A stretch of DNA of 64,000 nucleotides from Chloroflexota bacterium (GTDB taxonomy: Bacteria > Chloroflexota > UBA11872). Both the position numbers and the translations under genes were made by a program. Location of the stretch: contig JAPOVQ010000035.1 in assembly GCA_026708035.1 (NCBI GenBank), positions 1 through 64,000 of the forward strand, written 5' to 3'. This document shows positions 10,151 through 19,213 of this stretch, in pieces. How positions within the stretch are numbered: position 1 is the first letter of the stretch; each line of letters opens with the position of its first letter. The notes under the pieces were generated by a model. The model did not search any database and was not told the DNA's origin. It saw nothing but the letters and a program-made list of their open reading frames with translations.

Positions 10151-10376
10151 GTCAACCCCTTGCTGGACGGCGCGTTCGCCGGCGGGTCGGCGAGACGATT
10201 CCGCGCTTGGCATGGTGGGGCGGCCGGCGCGGGCCGTCAAGGCGTGCGCCATGCGCCTGGTTCACGAATTGGCTGAGTCGCCATCACTTGACATAAATCT
10301 AGGGCGGGTGAAGCCGTGCATGCGCGATTGGCACGGGAGTCACGTTTTGGACCGGATGCCCGCAGGGGACGCGGCG

Positions 10377-10835
10377 CTAGCTCTTGAGCTGAAACACCGC
10401 CTCGACGGACAACGGGACGTTGCGCGGCATCGTGCCCACGCCCACTGCGGAGCGGACGCCCCGGCCTTCCGGCCCAAACACTTCACGCATCAGCTCGGAG
10501 CATCCGTTGACGACTTCGCCCGCCTGGTCCATGCCCGGCGCGGCGTTCACGTGTCCCAACATGCGCACGACCCCTTCGATGCGATCAAGCGAGCCGACGG
10601 CCCAGCGCGCGGCGGCCAGCAGGCCAATCCCCGCCGCCCGCGCCGCCTGTTTGGCCTCGGCGACCGAGTAGTCGGTGCCCACCTGCCCCGGACGCCAGGC
10701 CCCTCCCGGGGAGTGGCCCGAGACCCACACCAGGTCGCCCGTGACTACGGCCGGGATGTAAGGCGCGTCCGGAAGCGGCGGTGGCAGTTCCGGCAACTCG
10801 ATACCCAAGGCGGCGAGGCGGTCCTCTGGCGACAT
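10377..10835 (-). CDS. RidA family protein
   Basis: A 152-residue YjgF/YER057c/UK114-fold protein. Family features are VTGDLVWVSGHSP near residue 32 and the C-terminal VRSAVGVGTMPRNVPLSVEAVFQ region (reported here in parts: the Arg of VRSAVG is the usual imine-binding position). Characterised RidA proteins hydrolyse reactive enamines and imines made by PLP enzymes. This one is longer than canonical RidA (about 128 residues), closer to the Rid5-7-type subgroups found beside catabolic genes. It stands alone on the minus strand upstream of the GH42-like gene, separated from it by about 225 nt. Confidence 0.85.
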   Translation of the reverse strand: MSPEDRLAALGIELPELPPPLPDAPYIPAVVTGDLVWVSGHSPGGAWRPGQVGTDYSVAEAKQAARAAGIGLLAAARWAVGSLDRIEGVVRMLGHVNAAPGMDQAGEVVNGCSELMREVFGPEGRGVRSAVGVGTMPRNVPLSVEAVFQLKS

Positions 10836-10913
10836 GGTGACGCCCTTGACGGATCAGCAGCGCGGGATCAGTCTAGCGATATCGCCATCAGCCGCGAGGG
10901 CTGATGGCGGCTG

Positions 10914-11123
10914 CTAGCCCCCCAAGAGCAGGTCTGCGAGATTCCCGGCCCTGGAAGATTCTTCTCGATACATCTCCGTGTAGCCGCATTCGGCGCAAGA
11001 CACCGCAATAAACCTCTTGCTTTGCATGTCGAAGAATCTGGAGTACTTGCCAGCAAGCCTCACGTCTTCTCGATCGCACATCCGACAATCGCATTTTGGG
11101 CACACGAAATCAGGTCTCACCAT
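10914..11123 (-). CDS. Small zinc-ribbon protein (DUF2082-like)
   Basis: A 69-residue protein with four zinc-binding cysteine positions as two knuckles, CPKC near residue 8 and CAEC near residue 43. Between them lies the segment KYSRFFDMQSKRFIAVSC, followed by GYTEMY and a C-terminal GNLADLLLGG. This layout matches the nucleic-acid-binding Zn-ribbon family DUF2082 (PF09855). A further Cys pair (CRMC) lies at about residues 13-16. Its function in this family is unknown. The gene begins with ATG 78 nt upstream of the RidA gene start and may share its transcript. Confidence 0.8.
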   Translation of the reverse strand: MVRPDFVCPKCDCRMCDREDVRLAGKYSRFFDMQSKRFIAVSCAECGYTEMYREESSRAGNLADLLLGG

Positions 11124-11611
11124 GACTTATCCTCGCCTCCCGCGCTCCCACGGTGACCGCTCGCCATCGTCTCGGGCAGTCTATCAGTGGTTTCGGCTAT
11201 GCCTCCGCTCAGATTACCGGTCACGCTGGCCCTATCGTCCCCGCACCGCCTCGGTATTCCCTCACCCCACCGGCACTCTGACAAAAGGCCTGTTCCGTAC
11301 TCGATACGTGCCCGGAATCCGGCTGCAACACGTCAAGGGCCGCACCACGCCGCCGCGGACAGGCTTTCCGCTTGCGTGAGGACGGGCTCGGCGAGCCACC
11401 TATCGCGGCGGGAGCCAACGCCTTCGTTTGTGTCGGACTGATGGGGCCTCAGGGACCCGGTAAATCGTGGGACTTCGGCCTGCGACTGCGTCCGGAGTCT
11501 CGCGTCGATGGAGCGCTGTCATGCCCACATCGGAAGGGCCGGCGCGACACCCTGCACTGAGTGCCTCAGCCATAGGATCGACTTAGGATACGCCCTCGTC
11601 CGAGTGGATGG
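11124..11611. other. 488-nt gap without a recognised gene
   Basis: The stretch between the zinc-ribbon gene start and the membrane-protein stop contains only short open frames with no family resemblance and skewed composition. I see no RNA gene, no convincing promoter and no repeat of the families found elsewhere in the window. It may contain the promoter of the zinc-ribbon gene and eroded former coding DNA. Confidence 0.5.
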
Positions 11612-14116
11612 TCATGCGCCGTCGCGTTCGACGATCTCAACGTCGAAGGCCATTTTGTTGTCGAACCATGCGACGCCTTCCTTCACCATTCCGATGATTA
11701 GGGAATATTGGCCGGGGTGTGTTGGCGTATCGATGGGACCGGAGAAGGTATACGCCGACCCGGGCACGACCGGGTCCCAGCGCGAAAAGCCATCCAGGTC
11801 AATGAAGAGCCGGTCTTCGAGCTGCTGAGGGGCGCTTGAAGGGGATGAACTGCTTTTCAGAGTCCACGAGTATCCCAAGCGATAGTTGCCATCCCATTCT
11901 TCGGACCCTCGATTTGTCGCTGAAGCAACGACGCGGACGGACTCGCCGGAGACAACGATCTGGGTGAGCTCGAACACCTGCACCTCGGTGTCCAAGACCG
12001 GGTTCCAAGCTGGGGCATCGAACGTCTCGGGCGGCCGCACGGTCACGGTCGCCCTCGCCAACTCGAATCCCTCGAACCCCAACACCAGTCGATAGGAACC
12101 GGGAACCTCAGGGGCGCTGAGTCTCACGGGGACCGCGACGGCTCCCGTTGCCGGGATAGCCGGCGGCGGCTGGAATTGAGCGACTCGGGTCAGCGGCGCC
12201 GAACCGGAACTCGGCTCCCAACGCACGTCGAGCTCGTAGGTACCCTGCGGGACCGGGCTTAGCCACGGTGTGGCGTTGGCGTTGAACAGGTTGAGAGGCG
12301 CGACCAGCTCTCGGCCTGCCGCAAGGTCGGCCAGAAACACTGTTCCCAGAATCGTGTCCCAGGACGACACGGGGCTGGTGTATCCCTGTTCCCCTAGACG
12401 GAGCACGACGAACCGCCCCACGTCGGTCCGCGACCCAGCGACCGGTATGTCCGCAAGAGCCCGCGTCCAAGCTCCCGGGCTGCCCTTGCGCATTTCATCG
12501 GTATTGAGAATGACCGTCCGAACTCCCAGGGCGTGGAGCGCTGCGTAGATTCGCGGAGCCTCGGTGTGATTCAGCCCGTTGACCAAGCCCGCCAGGTGCT
12601 CCTGAGTCGGCGGAATGTAGCCGTTGTATCCGTTCAGAAGCGGCAGCACCGAGCTCTCCGCGCTCCACGTCATATATCTCGACTTCGTTTCCGGATTCTT
12701 GAGAATCGGGACCACGATTGCCGGATCGCGCGGAATCGTCCGAAGATAGGCCCTTAGCTCACTCTCTTCCGGCTGCTGATGAAGGCTGAAGGACGGCCGG
12801 CCGGTGTCCAGAGCCAGGAGGACGACTGCCGCGGGTACTAGCAGCAGTCGCCACTGCCCGAAGCGACCGGCCAGAGACCAGATCGCCGCAAAGCCTATGC
12901 CGGCCAGGATGCTCAGCCCGAGGTGAACTCCCAAGGCCCAGCGGTTGACCGCCCGCAACGACTGGACGCCCGGAATATGCTCGAACACGAACGCATAGGG
13001 AAGCGAGATGTCGGTCAACTCCCCCTCCCAATGCAGTATCGGCCCAAGAGACAACACGAAGCATGTAGCTGCGATCAATGCCGCCAGGACTATGGCCATT
13101 CGTTGTCGCGTTTTCGCCACTGCATACACCAGACCTAGCGCCGCGAATACAGCGCCCATCAGGCCGGAAACAAAATATGGAGGATAGGAGGCGGCATCGG
13201 TCCAGAAGGCCGATTGAATCCACCATCCGCCTCCCCATGAGCTCAAATACTCCGGCAGCACACCGGACTGATTCACGGTCTCGTCAATACGTCGTATTGC
13301 GCTCCACGACAGATAGAACTGCAGGTATCCGAATCCAAGCAGCGCCGACAAGGCGAGAGCCGGCAAACCGCCCAAACTCAACGATCGTATGGCATGAAAT
13401 CTGCCACTCTCGAAGCGACCCCACAGCAGGCTCACGAGAATGAACAACAGAAAAATCCAAGCCGCAAAGAACCCCCAGTAGATGGAAGTGGCAAATTGCA
13501 GGAACAACGACATCGTCGCGCCGAGAAAGTTCTTGCTGGGACTCTCTTTGAGGGCTCCAAACAAGTACCAGAGCATGAGCGGCGTCCACCACGCCATCAA
13601 CAATTGATGATTGGGAATAAACAGCTGCGGCAGAATTGCAAAGCCGAAGACGGCTCCCGCAAACATCCCGGCCACCCAGCTGTCCGTAATTCGCCGCACG
13701 AGAAGGTGCATGGCCCAGCCATTGAAGACGAAGAGAGAGATGTACATGACGTTGAATCCGCCTGCGGGTCCCAGAATCCAGGCGGCGACGATGTAGACGG
13801 GAAGCGATCCCAAGAGGAGATCGCCAAAGAAGAGAGCGCCAGGCGTCAGATAGTAGAAATTGCCATTGAAGAAATTCGGAAGATCGTTGAAGATCGCGTA
13901 GCGTTGCCATTCCAAAAGTGCATGTATCAGGATTGGATCTGATCCGATGTATATCTTGTGTCCGGTCAGATTTGATGCGAGAGGCCATGTGAATATAAGC
14001 GTGGCAATCGCGAATACAATTGGTGGGATAAAACGAGCTCGATCAACGCCTCGCGCTTGATGTCTGGCGGGCGGCTGACGCTGGTTGACGGCGTTGATCA
14101 GGGGAGAGGATTCCAA
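11612..14116 (-). CDS. Large multi-pass membrane protein, GT-C/YfhO-like
   Basis: About 834 residues: ten or more transmembrane helices in the first 480 residues, then a soluble beta-rich C-terminal part of about 350 residues. The first loop carries GSDP right after helix 1, the position of the catalytic acid in GT-C glycosyltransferases of the YfhO type. Residues after the membrane part form a region such as PGVQSLRAVNRW, seen in YfhO-like proteins. The likely role is transfer of a sugar from a polyprenyl donor outside the membrane. No ATG fits. TTG at 14116 is the best start because codons further upstream run into the divergent sulfatase. GC is visibly lower (two 60-nt lines near 13.8-13.9 kb are 52% and 45%), which suggests acquisition by transfer. 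Confidence 0.75.
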   Translation of the reverse strand: MESSPLINAVNQRQPPARHQARGVDRARFIPPIVFAIATLIFTWPLASNLTGHKIYIGSDPILIHALLEWQRYAIFNDLPNFFNGNFYYLTPGALFFGDLLLGSLPVYIVAAWILGPAGGFNVMYISLFVFNGWAMHLLVRRITDSWVAGMFAGAVFGFAILPQLFIPNHQLLMAWWTPLMLWYLFGALKESPSKNFLGATMSLFLQFATSIYWGFFAAWIFLLFILVSLLWGRFESGRFHAIRSLSLGGLPALALSALLGFGYLQFYLSWSAIRRIDETVNQSGVLPEYLSSWGGGWWIQSAFWTDAASYPPYFVSGLMGAVFAALGLVYAVAKTRQRMAIVLAALIAATCFVLSLGPILHWEGELTDISLPYAFVFEHIPGVQSLRAVNRWALGVHLGLSILAGIGFAAIWSLAGRFGQWRLLLVPAAVVLLALDTGRPSFSLHQQPEESELRAYLRTIPRDPAIVVPILKNPETKSRYMTWSAESSVLPLLNGYNGYIPPTQEHLAGLVNGLNHTEAPRIYAALHALGVRTVILNTDEMRKGSPGAWTRALADIPVAGSRTDVGRFVVLRLGEQGYTSPVSSWDTILGTVFLADLAAGRELVAPLNLFNANATPWLSPVPQGTYELDVRWEPSSGSAPLTRVAQFQPPPAIPATGAVAVPVRLSAPEVPGSYRLVLGFEGFELARATVTVRPPETFDAPAWNPVLDTEVQVFELTQIVVSGESVRVVASATNRGSEEWDGNYRLGYSWTLKSSSSPSSAPQQLEDRLFIDLDGFSRWDPVVPGSAYTFSGPIDTPTHPGQYSLIIGMVKEGVAWFDNKMAFDVEIVERDGA

Positions 14117-14228
14117 TTGGTTTGATGCGTGGATAGTAGCAGCGAGCAGATGCGGGACCGTGCGCTGACGGAAACCGCTCGACTCGGACAATGTGCGCGC
14201 CCGCGGTCCGCCGCATACATTGTCGACC

Positions 14229-15506
14229 ATGCAGCGTCCGAATGTCCTGATCGTCACCACGCACGACACGGGACGGTTCGTTGAGCCGTACGGCGTCGCC
14301 ACCGTGGAGACGCCAAACCTGAATCGCCTGGCGGCTGACGGCGTGCGGTTCAATGCCTACGCCACGGCGCCGCAGTGCTCGCCGAGCCGGGCGAGCCTGA
14401 CGACCGGCCGCTATCCCCACGCCAACGGCACCATGGGGCTCACCCACGGCGAGCATCGCTGGGACCTGCACTCCCATGAGCGCACCATCCCGCAGATTCT
14501 GCGCACGGCCGGCTACCGCAGCGGCCACTGGGGCGTGGAGCACGCCGCGCGCGATCCTGACCGCATCGGCAACGACTTCTACGACGAGGGGCGCGAGATT
14601 GCATCGATCGTTGGCGGGATGGCCGCGTTCATCGACGCCGATACCGAGCGTCCGTTCGTGGTGCAGATTGGCCTCACCGAGACTCACCGCGTGAGCGATC
14701 ACGGCTTCGGCGGCGCACCGTTCGATGCTAGGGGCATCACCGTGCCCGCCTATCTGCCGGATGCTCCGGACACGCGCACCGACCTGGCCGACTTTCAGGG
14801 CTGCGTCAGTCGAGCCGACGCGCAGGTTGGCCGAATCATCGCGGTGCTGGAAGAGCGCGAGCTGCTGGATGGGACGCTGGTGCTATTTGTGAGCGACCAC
14901 GGCATCGCCTTTCCGCGGGCGAAGTGCACGCTCTATGACCCTGGAATTGAGATCTCACTCATTGCTCGCCTCCCGGGAACTCCGTTGAGCGGCGGTGTTG
15001 CACCTGACGGCATGGCCAGCATCATGGACGTCGTGCCGACCCTGATCGACTTGACCGGTGCCGAGGCCCCGGCCGATCTGCACGGCGCCTCGTTGCTGCC
15101 GCTGGCTGCCAGCGCGTCGCCGGGTCACGCCGAGTTGTTCGTGGAGAAGACCTATCACAGCTACTACGACCCCATGCGCGGCGTCCGGTCCGATGACTGG
15201 AAGTACATCCGAAACTTCGAGGCCGGGCTGGGTGTTGAGGTGCCGGCCGACGTTGCGGGTGGCGGTGCCTATCGTGACCTGGCCGGCCTGCTGGAACCGT
15301 CGGTGCACGCGCCTGCCGAGCTGTACGACCTGCGGTCCGATCCCAATGAACGGACCAATCTGGCCGGCCACACGGACTACGCAAGCATCGAGGCCGAGCT
15401 GGACGCCAAAGTGGCGAACTGGATGCGCGAGACCGGCGACCCGCTCGTCAATGGGCCGGTACCGTCACCGTTCTATCGTCGGGCTGTTCAAGGGCTCTTA
15501 GGCTAG
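14229..15506 (+). CDS. Sulfatase family protein
   Basis: A 425-residue type I sulfatase, a cytosolic form without a signal peptide. The maturation motif is C50-S-P-S-R with TTGR following, where C50 would be converted to formylglycine. The N-terminus NVLIVTTHDTGR supplies the first metal-site acid at D13 in place of the usual DD pair. VLFVSDHG carries the later Asp and His ligands. Sulfatases hydrolyse sulfate esters of sugars or aryls, and some relatives act on phosphonates or sulfonamides. The ATG at 14229 is divergent from the lower-GC membrane gene, leaving about 112 nt for promoters. No formylglycine-generating enzyme gene is in the window. Confidence 0.87.
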   Translation: MQRPNVLIVTTHDTGRFVEPYGVATVETPNLNRLAADGVRFNAYATAPQCSPSRASLTTGRYPHANGTMGLTHGEHRWDLHSHERTIPQILRTAGYRSGHWGVEHAARDPDRIGNDFYDEGREIASIVGGMAAFIDADTERPFVVQIGLTETHRVSDHGFGGAPFDARGITVPAYLPDAPDTRTDLADFQGCVSRADAQVGRIIAVLEERELLDGTLVLFVSDHGIAFPRAKCTLYDPGIEISLIARLPGTPLSGGVAPDGMASIMDVVPTLIDLTGAEAPADLHGASLLPLAASASPGHAELFVEKTYHSYYDPMRGVRSDDWKYIRNFEAGLGVEVPADVAGGGAYRDLAGLLEPSVHAPAELYDLRSDPNERTNLAGHTDYASIEAELDAKVANWMRETGDPLVNGPVPSPFYRRAVQGLLG

Positions 15507-15556
15507 GCGTGTGACCATGTCGGTGACGCCGGTCGCGACTGGGGACGTTGCCACTC

Positions 15557-16282
15557 GTGTGCGCAAGGTATAGCCGTCACTCGGATCCTCAAGTCCTCGC
15601 GGAGTTCTTCAAGTCGGCGCCGCTCGAGCCGGCTGTCGCGCCGCCGCCAAACTTCAACGTTGCGCCCACGCAGCAGTCGCTGGTGGTGCTGGATGATCCT
15701 CGACGCCTGCACGTCATGCGCTGGGGGCTCATTCCCGCGTGGGCCAAGCACGCGAGATTCGGCGCTCGCACCATCAATGCGCGCGCCGAGACGGTGGCTG
15801 ACAAGCCGGCCTTCCGTGCAGCCTTTCGCGCGCGCCGCTGCCTGGTGCCGGCCGACGGCTTCTACGAATGGACAGGGCCCCGCAACAAGCGCCAGCCGCA
15901 CTACATTCACCGTGCCGACGGCCACCCGCTGGCCATGGCCGGGCTCTGGGAGTGGCACGCTGAGTTCGGCCTGTCGTTCACGATCATTACCACGGCGCCC
16001 AGCACCTGGATGTCGGCCGTCCACAGCCGTATGCCGGCGATCCTCGAACAGGGCGACTGGGACGCCTGGCTCTCGGCCGGCGATGACGATCCGGGGTGGC
16101 AGGCGGCCCTGTTGCGACCGGCGGCGGAGCAGGTGCTGCGGAGGCACCCGGTCAGCCGCGACGTCAATGCCGTGGCCAGCAGCGGGCCCGAGCTGATCCA
16201 GCCCATTGCCGCGCCGGAGTCGCGCATGTCGCCAGACAAGGATTCGCAGCCGACGCTCTTTGGAGGCAACGGAAAACTTTGA
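15557..16282 (+). CDS. SOS response-associated peptidase (YedK/HMCES family)
   Basis: A 241-residue SRAP domain protein that protects abasic sites in single-stranded DNA by a thiazolidine crosslink through Cys2. The GTG at 15557 is chosen because it makes the second residue Cys (M-C-A-R-Y-S), as catalysis requires; a TTG at 15548 would bury that cysteine. Other family motifs are NVAPTQ, RWGLIPAWAK, INARAET, RCLVPADGFYEW and the active-site His in HSRMP. The length is typical. It lies 50 nt after the sulfatase on the same strand. No LexA box was recognised upstream. Confidence 0.93.
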   Translation: MCARYSRHSDPQVLAEFFKSAPLEPAVAPPPNFNVAPTQQSLVVLDDPRRLHVMRWGLIPAWAKHARFGARTINARAETVADKPAFRAAFRARRCLVPADGFYEWTGPRNKRQPHYIHRADGHPLAMAGLWEWHAEFGLSFTIITTAPSTWMSAVHSRMPAILEQGDWDAWLSAGDDDPGWQAALLRPAAEQVLRRHPVSRDVNAVASSGPELIQPIAAPESRMSPDKDSQPTLFGGNGKL

Positions 16283-16357
16283 CCATCCAATGGCCTGGCA
16301 CAGCACGATGGCACGTGGGCGCGGCGAGGCGCCGCGGCCGGCGTGAGGGGGAGGCAA

Positions 16358-17539
16358 ATGCCTGATCTACGGTCCGAGCTTGCCGAGCAAGGCTACGTGA
16401 TCATCAGGCGAACGATTCCGCCCGAGCGACTGGATGGGCTCCGGGCGACGTTCGAGGTCCTGGTGGGGCGGCAACTCGACCGATGGCGGCGCGAGCGGGA
16501 CGCGGCGGGCCGGTGGCCGGACAGCTACTTTGCCCGTCAGCCGCGAGTCCTTATTCAGAGCGTGGTCGACGCGTCAACTGCCGAGGCGGTGGAGCTATGC
16601 CTGGAGGAGGGCACGCTGGGCGTGAGCCGTCGGCTGATGCAGGCGCCGCACGCCGCGCCGACGCTGATGTCCCTGATGTGCAACCCCTCGGAGGACCACG
16701 GGCCGGATCGCTGGCACCGCGATATCCGACCGGCGTCGCTCGCTCCGCTGGCTGGATTGCAGCACGACGCGCAAGCCAATGGACCGGCATATGTGCAGTG
16801 GAACATTCCGCTCTACGACGATGAGGTGCTGTGGGTGGTTCCCGGCAGCCACTGGCGCGTGAACACGGACGAGGAAAACCGCATTCTTGCGCGCGATGCT
16901 TCGGTGCCCCTGCCCGGCGGCATCCCCGCGGAGCTGAACGCAGGCGACGCCGTGGTGTACCTCAACACGATGCTGCACTGGGGCAGCGACTACAGCACCA
17001 GGCTGCGCCGCACGGTTCATCTCGGCTACCGAGCGTTTGGCGCCGCCATCTATCCGCACGCCCACGCGTTCAACTGGGACCTTGGCTTCACGAGCCGCCT
17101 GTCCGCCGACACGCGCCGACAGTTCGAGTTCTTTTTCGAGCTGCACGCATCCGAGCGGCGGGTGATTGAAGCGTTGCTTCGCGCGGCGCTCGAGCGGGAT
17201 GCCGATGAGTTCCAGCGACAGTTGACGATTCTTCATCCCGGCGTCGAGGCTCGCATGGTGGCCCTGGTGCTGCTGTCCAAGCTCGTCCTGCGGCTCGCCG
17301 GCTTGGCCCGGACCGATCGTGCCGGATTCGATCGGCGCAAGGACATTGCGGAAGCCTTCTCCGCCGGCGAGATCGAGGCGATTGAGCGCCGGTTCGCCGC
17401 GCTGGATGCCGCGCTGCGCGCACCGGCCGACCACCTCGTGCCGGGCTTTCAGGACGGCCCGGCGGGCTACGCAAACAACGATATGCCGGCGGGATTTGGC
17501 GTCGACGAGTTCATCGCCGGTTGGGGCGCGGCCGCCTAG
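16358..17539 (+). CDS. Phytanoyl-CoA dioxygenase family protein 1
   Basis: A 393-residue non-haem Fe(II)/2-oxoglutarate oxygenase-like protein. The facial triad can be read as HRD (in DRWHRDIRP) and the distal His in MLHWGSDYS, followed by an Arg cluster for 2-oxoglutarate. PGSHWRVN is the usual loop. The C-terminal 140 residues are a helical extension beyond the minimal PhyH fold. The start at ATG 16358 follows a strong AGGGGGAG; the frame opens at 16343 but lacks such a site there. PhyH members hydroxylate many small molecules, and the substrate here is unknown. It faces the second PhyH gene. Confidence 0.85.
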   Translation: MPDLRSELAEQGYVIIRRTIPPERLDGLRATFEVLVGRQLDRWRRERDAAGRWPDSYFARQPRVLIQSVVDASTAEAVELCLEEGTLGVSRRLMQAPHAAPTLMSLMCNPSEDHGPDRWHRDIRPASLAPLAGLQHDAQANGPAYVQWNIPLYDDEVLWVVPGSHWRVNTDEENRILARDASVPLPGGIPAELNAGDAVVYLNTMLHWGSDYSTRLRRTVHLGYRAFGAAIYPHAHAFNWDLGFTSRLSADTRRQFEFFFELHASERRVIEALLRAALERDADEFQRQLTILHPGVEARMVALVLLSKLVLRLAGLARTDRAGFDRRKDIAEAFSAGEIEAIERRFAALDAALRAPADHLVPGFQDGPAGYANNDMPAGFGVDEFIAGWGAAA

Positions 17540-17545
17540 CCGGGT

Positions 17546-17578
17546 GACGCCGGTCCGATTCGCGTTTCGGCCGGCGTC
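17546..17578. terminator. Stem-loop between convergent dioxygenase genes
   Basis: Arms GACGCCGG plus CCGA pair with TCGG plus CCGGCGTC around the loop TTCGCGTT, giving 12 base pairs with one bulged T. It lies 6 nt after one stop and right at the end of the opposing gene, with no T-run on either side. It could end both transcripts; bidirectional function is inferred from position only. Confidence 0.45.
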
Positions 17579-18484
17579 CTACATGCCGGGAGCTACGTCC
17601 TCGTCCTCGCCTTGCTGCGTCGCGAAGAGGGATTGATAGCCCCCTGACCAGTCCGGAGGAATCTGGCAAGGGCGCGGATCGTGGTGGGCATATCGGGCCG
17701 GTTCGCCGCGCACGATTGTGCCGTAGAAACTCGACATAATTGGATTGTAGGTGTAGGTGAAGGCATCGGCGGAGGAGTAGGCATAGAGCAGCAGCGGCCG
17801 CCCGGTGTCCGATTGGTTCGGCGGCGATCCGTGAACGGTGCGGCAGTTGTGGATCGTCAGTGAACCCGCCGGTCCGGTCATGTATTCGACGTTCTCCAGG
17901 TCCAGGTTGGCCGCGTCGGCGTCGGAAAGCGCGCCGTTCCAGGTCCCGTCGTCGTTGTAGAGGTCGAAGAGCGGGCCGTTGTGGCTGCCCGGAAGGCCGC
18001 CGAGCGGTCCTTGATCCGGACCGCAGTCGTAGAGCAAGGTGCCGATCGTTGCCGGTGAGTAGTTCGTGTGCGGCCAGAACTGAACGTCCTGGTGCCACTT
18101 CACCTCTTCGCCGCCTTCCGCCCATTTAAAGTTTAGCTTCGAGTGGTGAAACTTCACGTGGGGCCCGACAACGTCCGCCGCCACGTCGGCCACGACTGAG
18201 TCCGACGCGAACTCCCAATATACGGGGTGTTGCTCGACGGGGCTTGTCAGGCGGCGCAGCCGGGGATTCTCGGCGGTGTGATCCGGCTCGAGGTCCCAGA
18301 CTGCATCGGATTCCGTGATTTCGCGGCTCCGCTCAACAAAGTCATTCGTGACATCGCGCAGCCGCTCGATCCACTCGTCGGGCACGGCGTTCTCGACGAT
18401 GACATAGCCCTTCTCGAAGTACGACTCGCGCTGAGCCTGGGTCAGCACGCGCGGCGGATGGGAGAGGATCTGCTCTGGCGTCAT
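17579..18484 (-). CDS. Phytanoyl-CoA dioxygenase family protein 2
   Basis: A 301-residue PhyH-family oxygenase. The iron site reads HQD in VKWHQDVQFWPHTN and the distal His is in RTVHGSPPNQS, followed by Arg. LPGSHNGPLFDLY is the family loop. The start ATG at 18484 has GGAGG 8 nt upstream, better than any upstream codon in the long open frame. It is about the normal length for ectoine hydroxylase-like and other bacterial PhyH enzymes and is only distantly similar to the neighbouring family member at 16358, so this is not a recent tandem duplication. The substrate is unknown. Confidence 0.88.
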   Translation of the reverse strand: MTPEQILSHPPRVLTQAQRESYFEKGYVIVENAVPDEWIERLRDVTNDFVERSREITESDAVWDLEPDHTAENPRLRRLTSPVEQHPVYWEFASDSVVADVAADVVGPHVKFHHSKLNFKWAEGGEEVKWHQDVQFWPHTNYSPATIGTLLYDCGPDQGPLGGLPGSHNGPLFDLYNDDGTWNGALSDADAANLDLENVEYMTGPAGSLTIHNCRTVHGSPPNQSDTGRPLLLYAYSSADAFTYTYNPIMSSFYGTIVRGEPARYAHHDPRPCQIPPDWSGGYQSLFATQQGEDEDVAPGM

Positions 18485-18675
18485 GTCGTAGCCTCCGAGG
18501 TTCGCGGACCCGTTGCCATCAGCGTATCTGAGTATCTCGAGATTCGCTCGTCGTGCGGAACGCTTCCCTCTCGGAAGGCACGGGACGCCGGTGCGGAGCC
18601 GTTCCGGCGTTGGTCGCAATCTGTGCGATCATCCCTAGCGCACTCCGGCATTCAGCCAAAACGCCTGCGATCTGA

Positions 18676-19155
18676 ATGACAACGAACGGTTCAACAACCA
18701 GCGACATCACGCTGCAGCACGTCTCGTCGCAGCCAACCCTGGTCGTGCGCTTCAACTTCGGCGGTCGGGACGTGGCCGAGCTGATGGGCCACGCCCTGGA
18801 TGCGGTGCAGGAGTATCTGACGCGCGCGCAAATGAGCCCCGTGGGCCCACCGTTCACGCGCTACCTGGCGATGACCGATGAGGTCAAGCGCGCCGAAACG
18901 GGATTCCCCGTGGAGTGGGCGATCGAAGGCGGCGACCTGGTCGTGGCGAGCCAGCTTCCCGCCGGACGAGTGGCCCGCATGATCCACACCGGGCCTTACG
19001 AGAACCTGATGGACGCGCACAACTCGATGGTGGATTGGATCCGGGATCGCGGCCTCACGCCGGCGGGCGGTCCCATCGAGATCTACCTCAACGATCCGTT
19101 CGACGTCGAGGATCCTTCGGAGTACCAGACCGAGATCATCTGGCCCATTGAGTGA
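18676..19155 (+). CDS. GyrI-like small-molecule-binding domain protein
   Basis: A 159-residue stand-alone domain of the GyrI-like/AraC effector-binding type (SRPBCC-unrelated SHS2 duplication). Typical pieces are GPPFTRYLAM, FPVEWAIEGGD, the conserved MIHTGPYENLMDAH, and the C-terminal YLNDPFDVEDPSEYQTEI. No DNA-binding domain is attached. Members bind hydrophobic or cationic small molecules, and some have hydrolase activity on adducts. The ATG at 18676 leaves about 190 nt to the divergent dioxygenase start. It converges on the Gfo/Idh gene. Confidence 0.85.
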   Translation: MTTNGSTTSDITLQHVSSQPTLVVRFNFGGRDVAELMGHALDAVQEYLTRAQMSPVGPPFTRYLAMTDEVKRAETGFPVEWAIEGGDLVVASQLPAGRVARMIHTGPYENLMDAHNSMVDWIRDRGLTPAGGPIEIYLNDPFDVEDPSEYQTEIIWPIE

Positions 19156-19213
19156 CGCGCGGCGGGTGGAGGCCGTTAGCCCCACGTCAGGCTGACACCC
19201 GCGCCTCAGGTCT

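Noticed and set aside
10288-10293. TTGACA in the gap after 10252 as a promoter for a plus-strand gene
   Set aside because: No -10 box at the right spacing and no plus-strand gene follows.
11187-11441. Short frames in the 11.1-11.6 kb gap
   Set aside because: They overlap one another, have no ribosome-binding site and no family resemblance.
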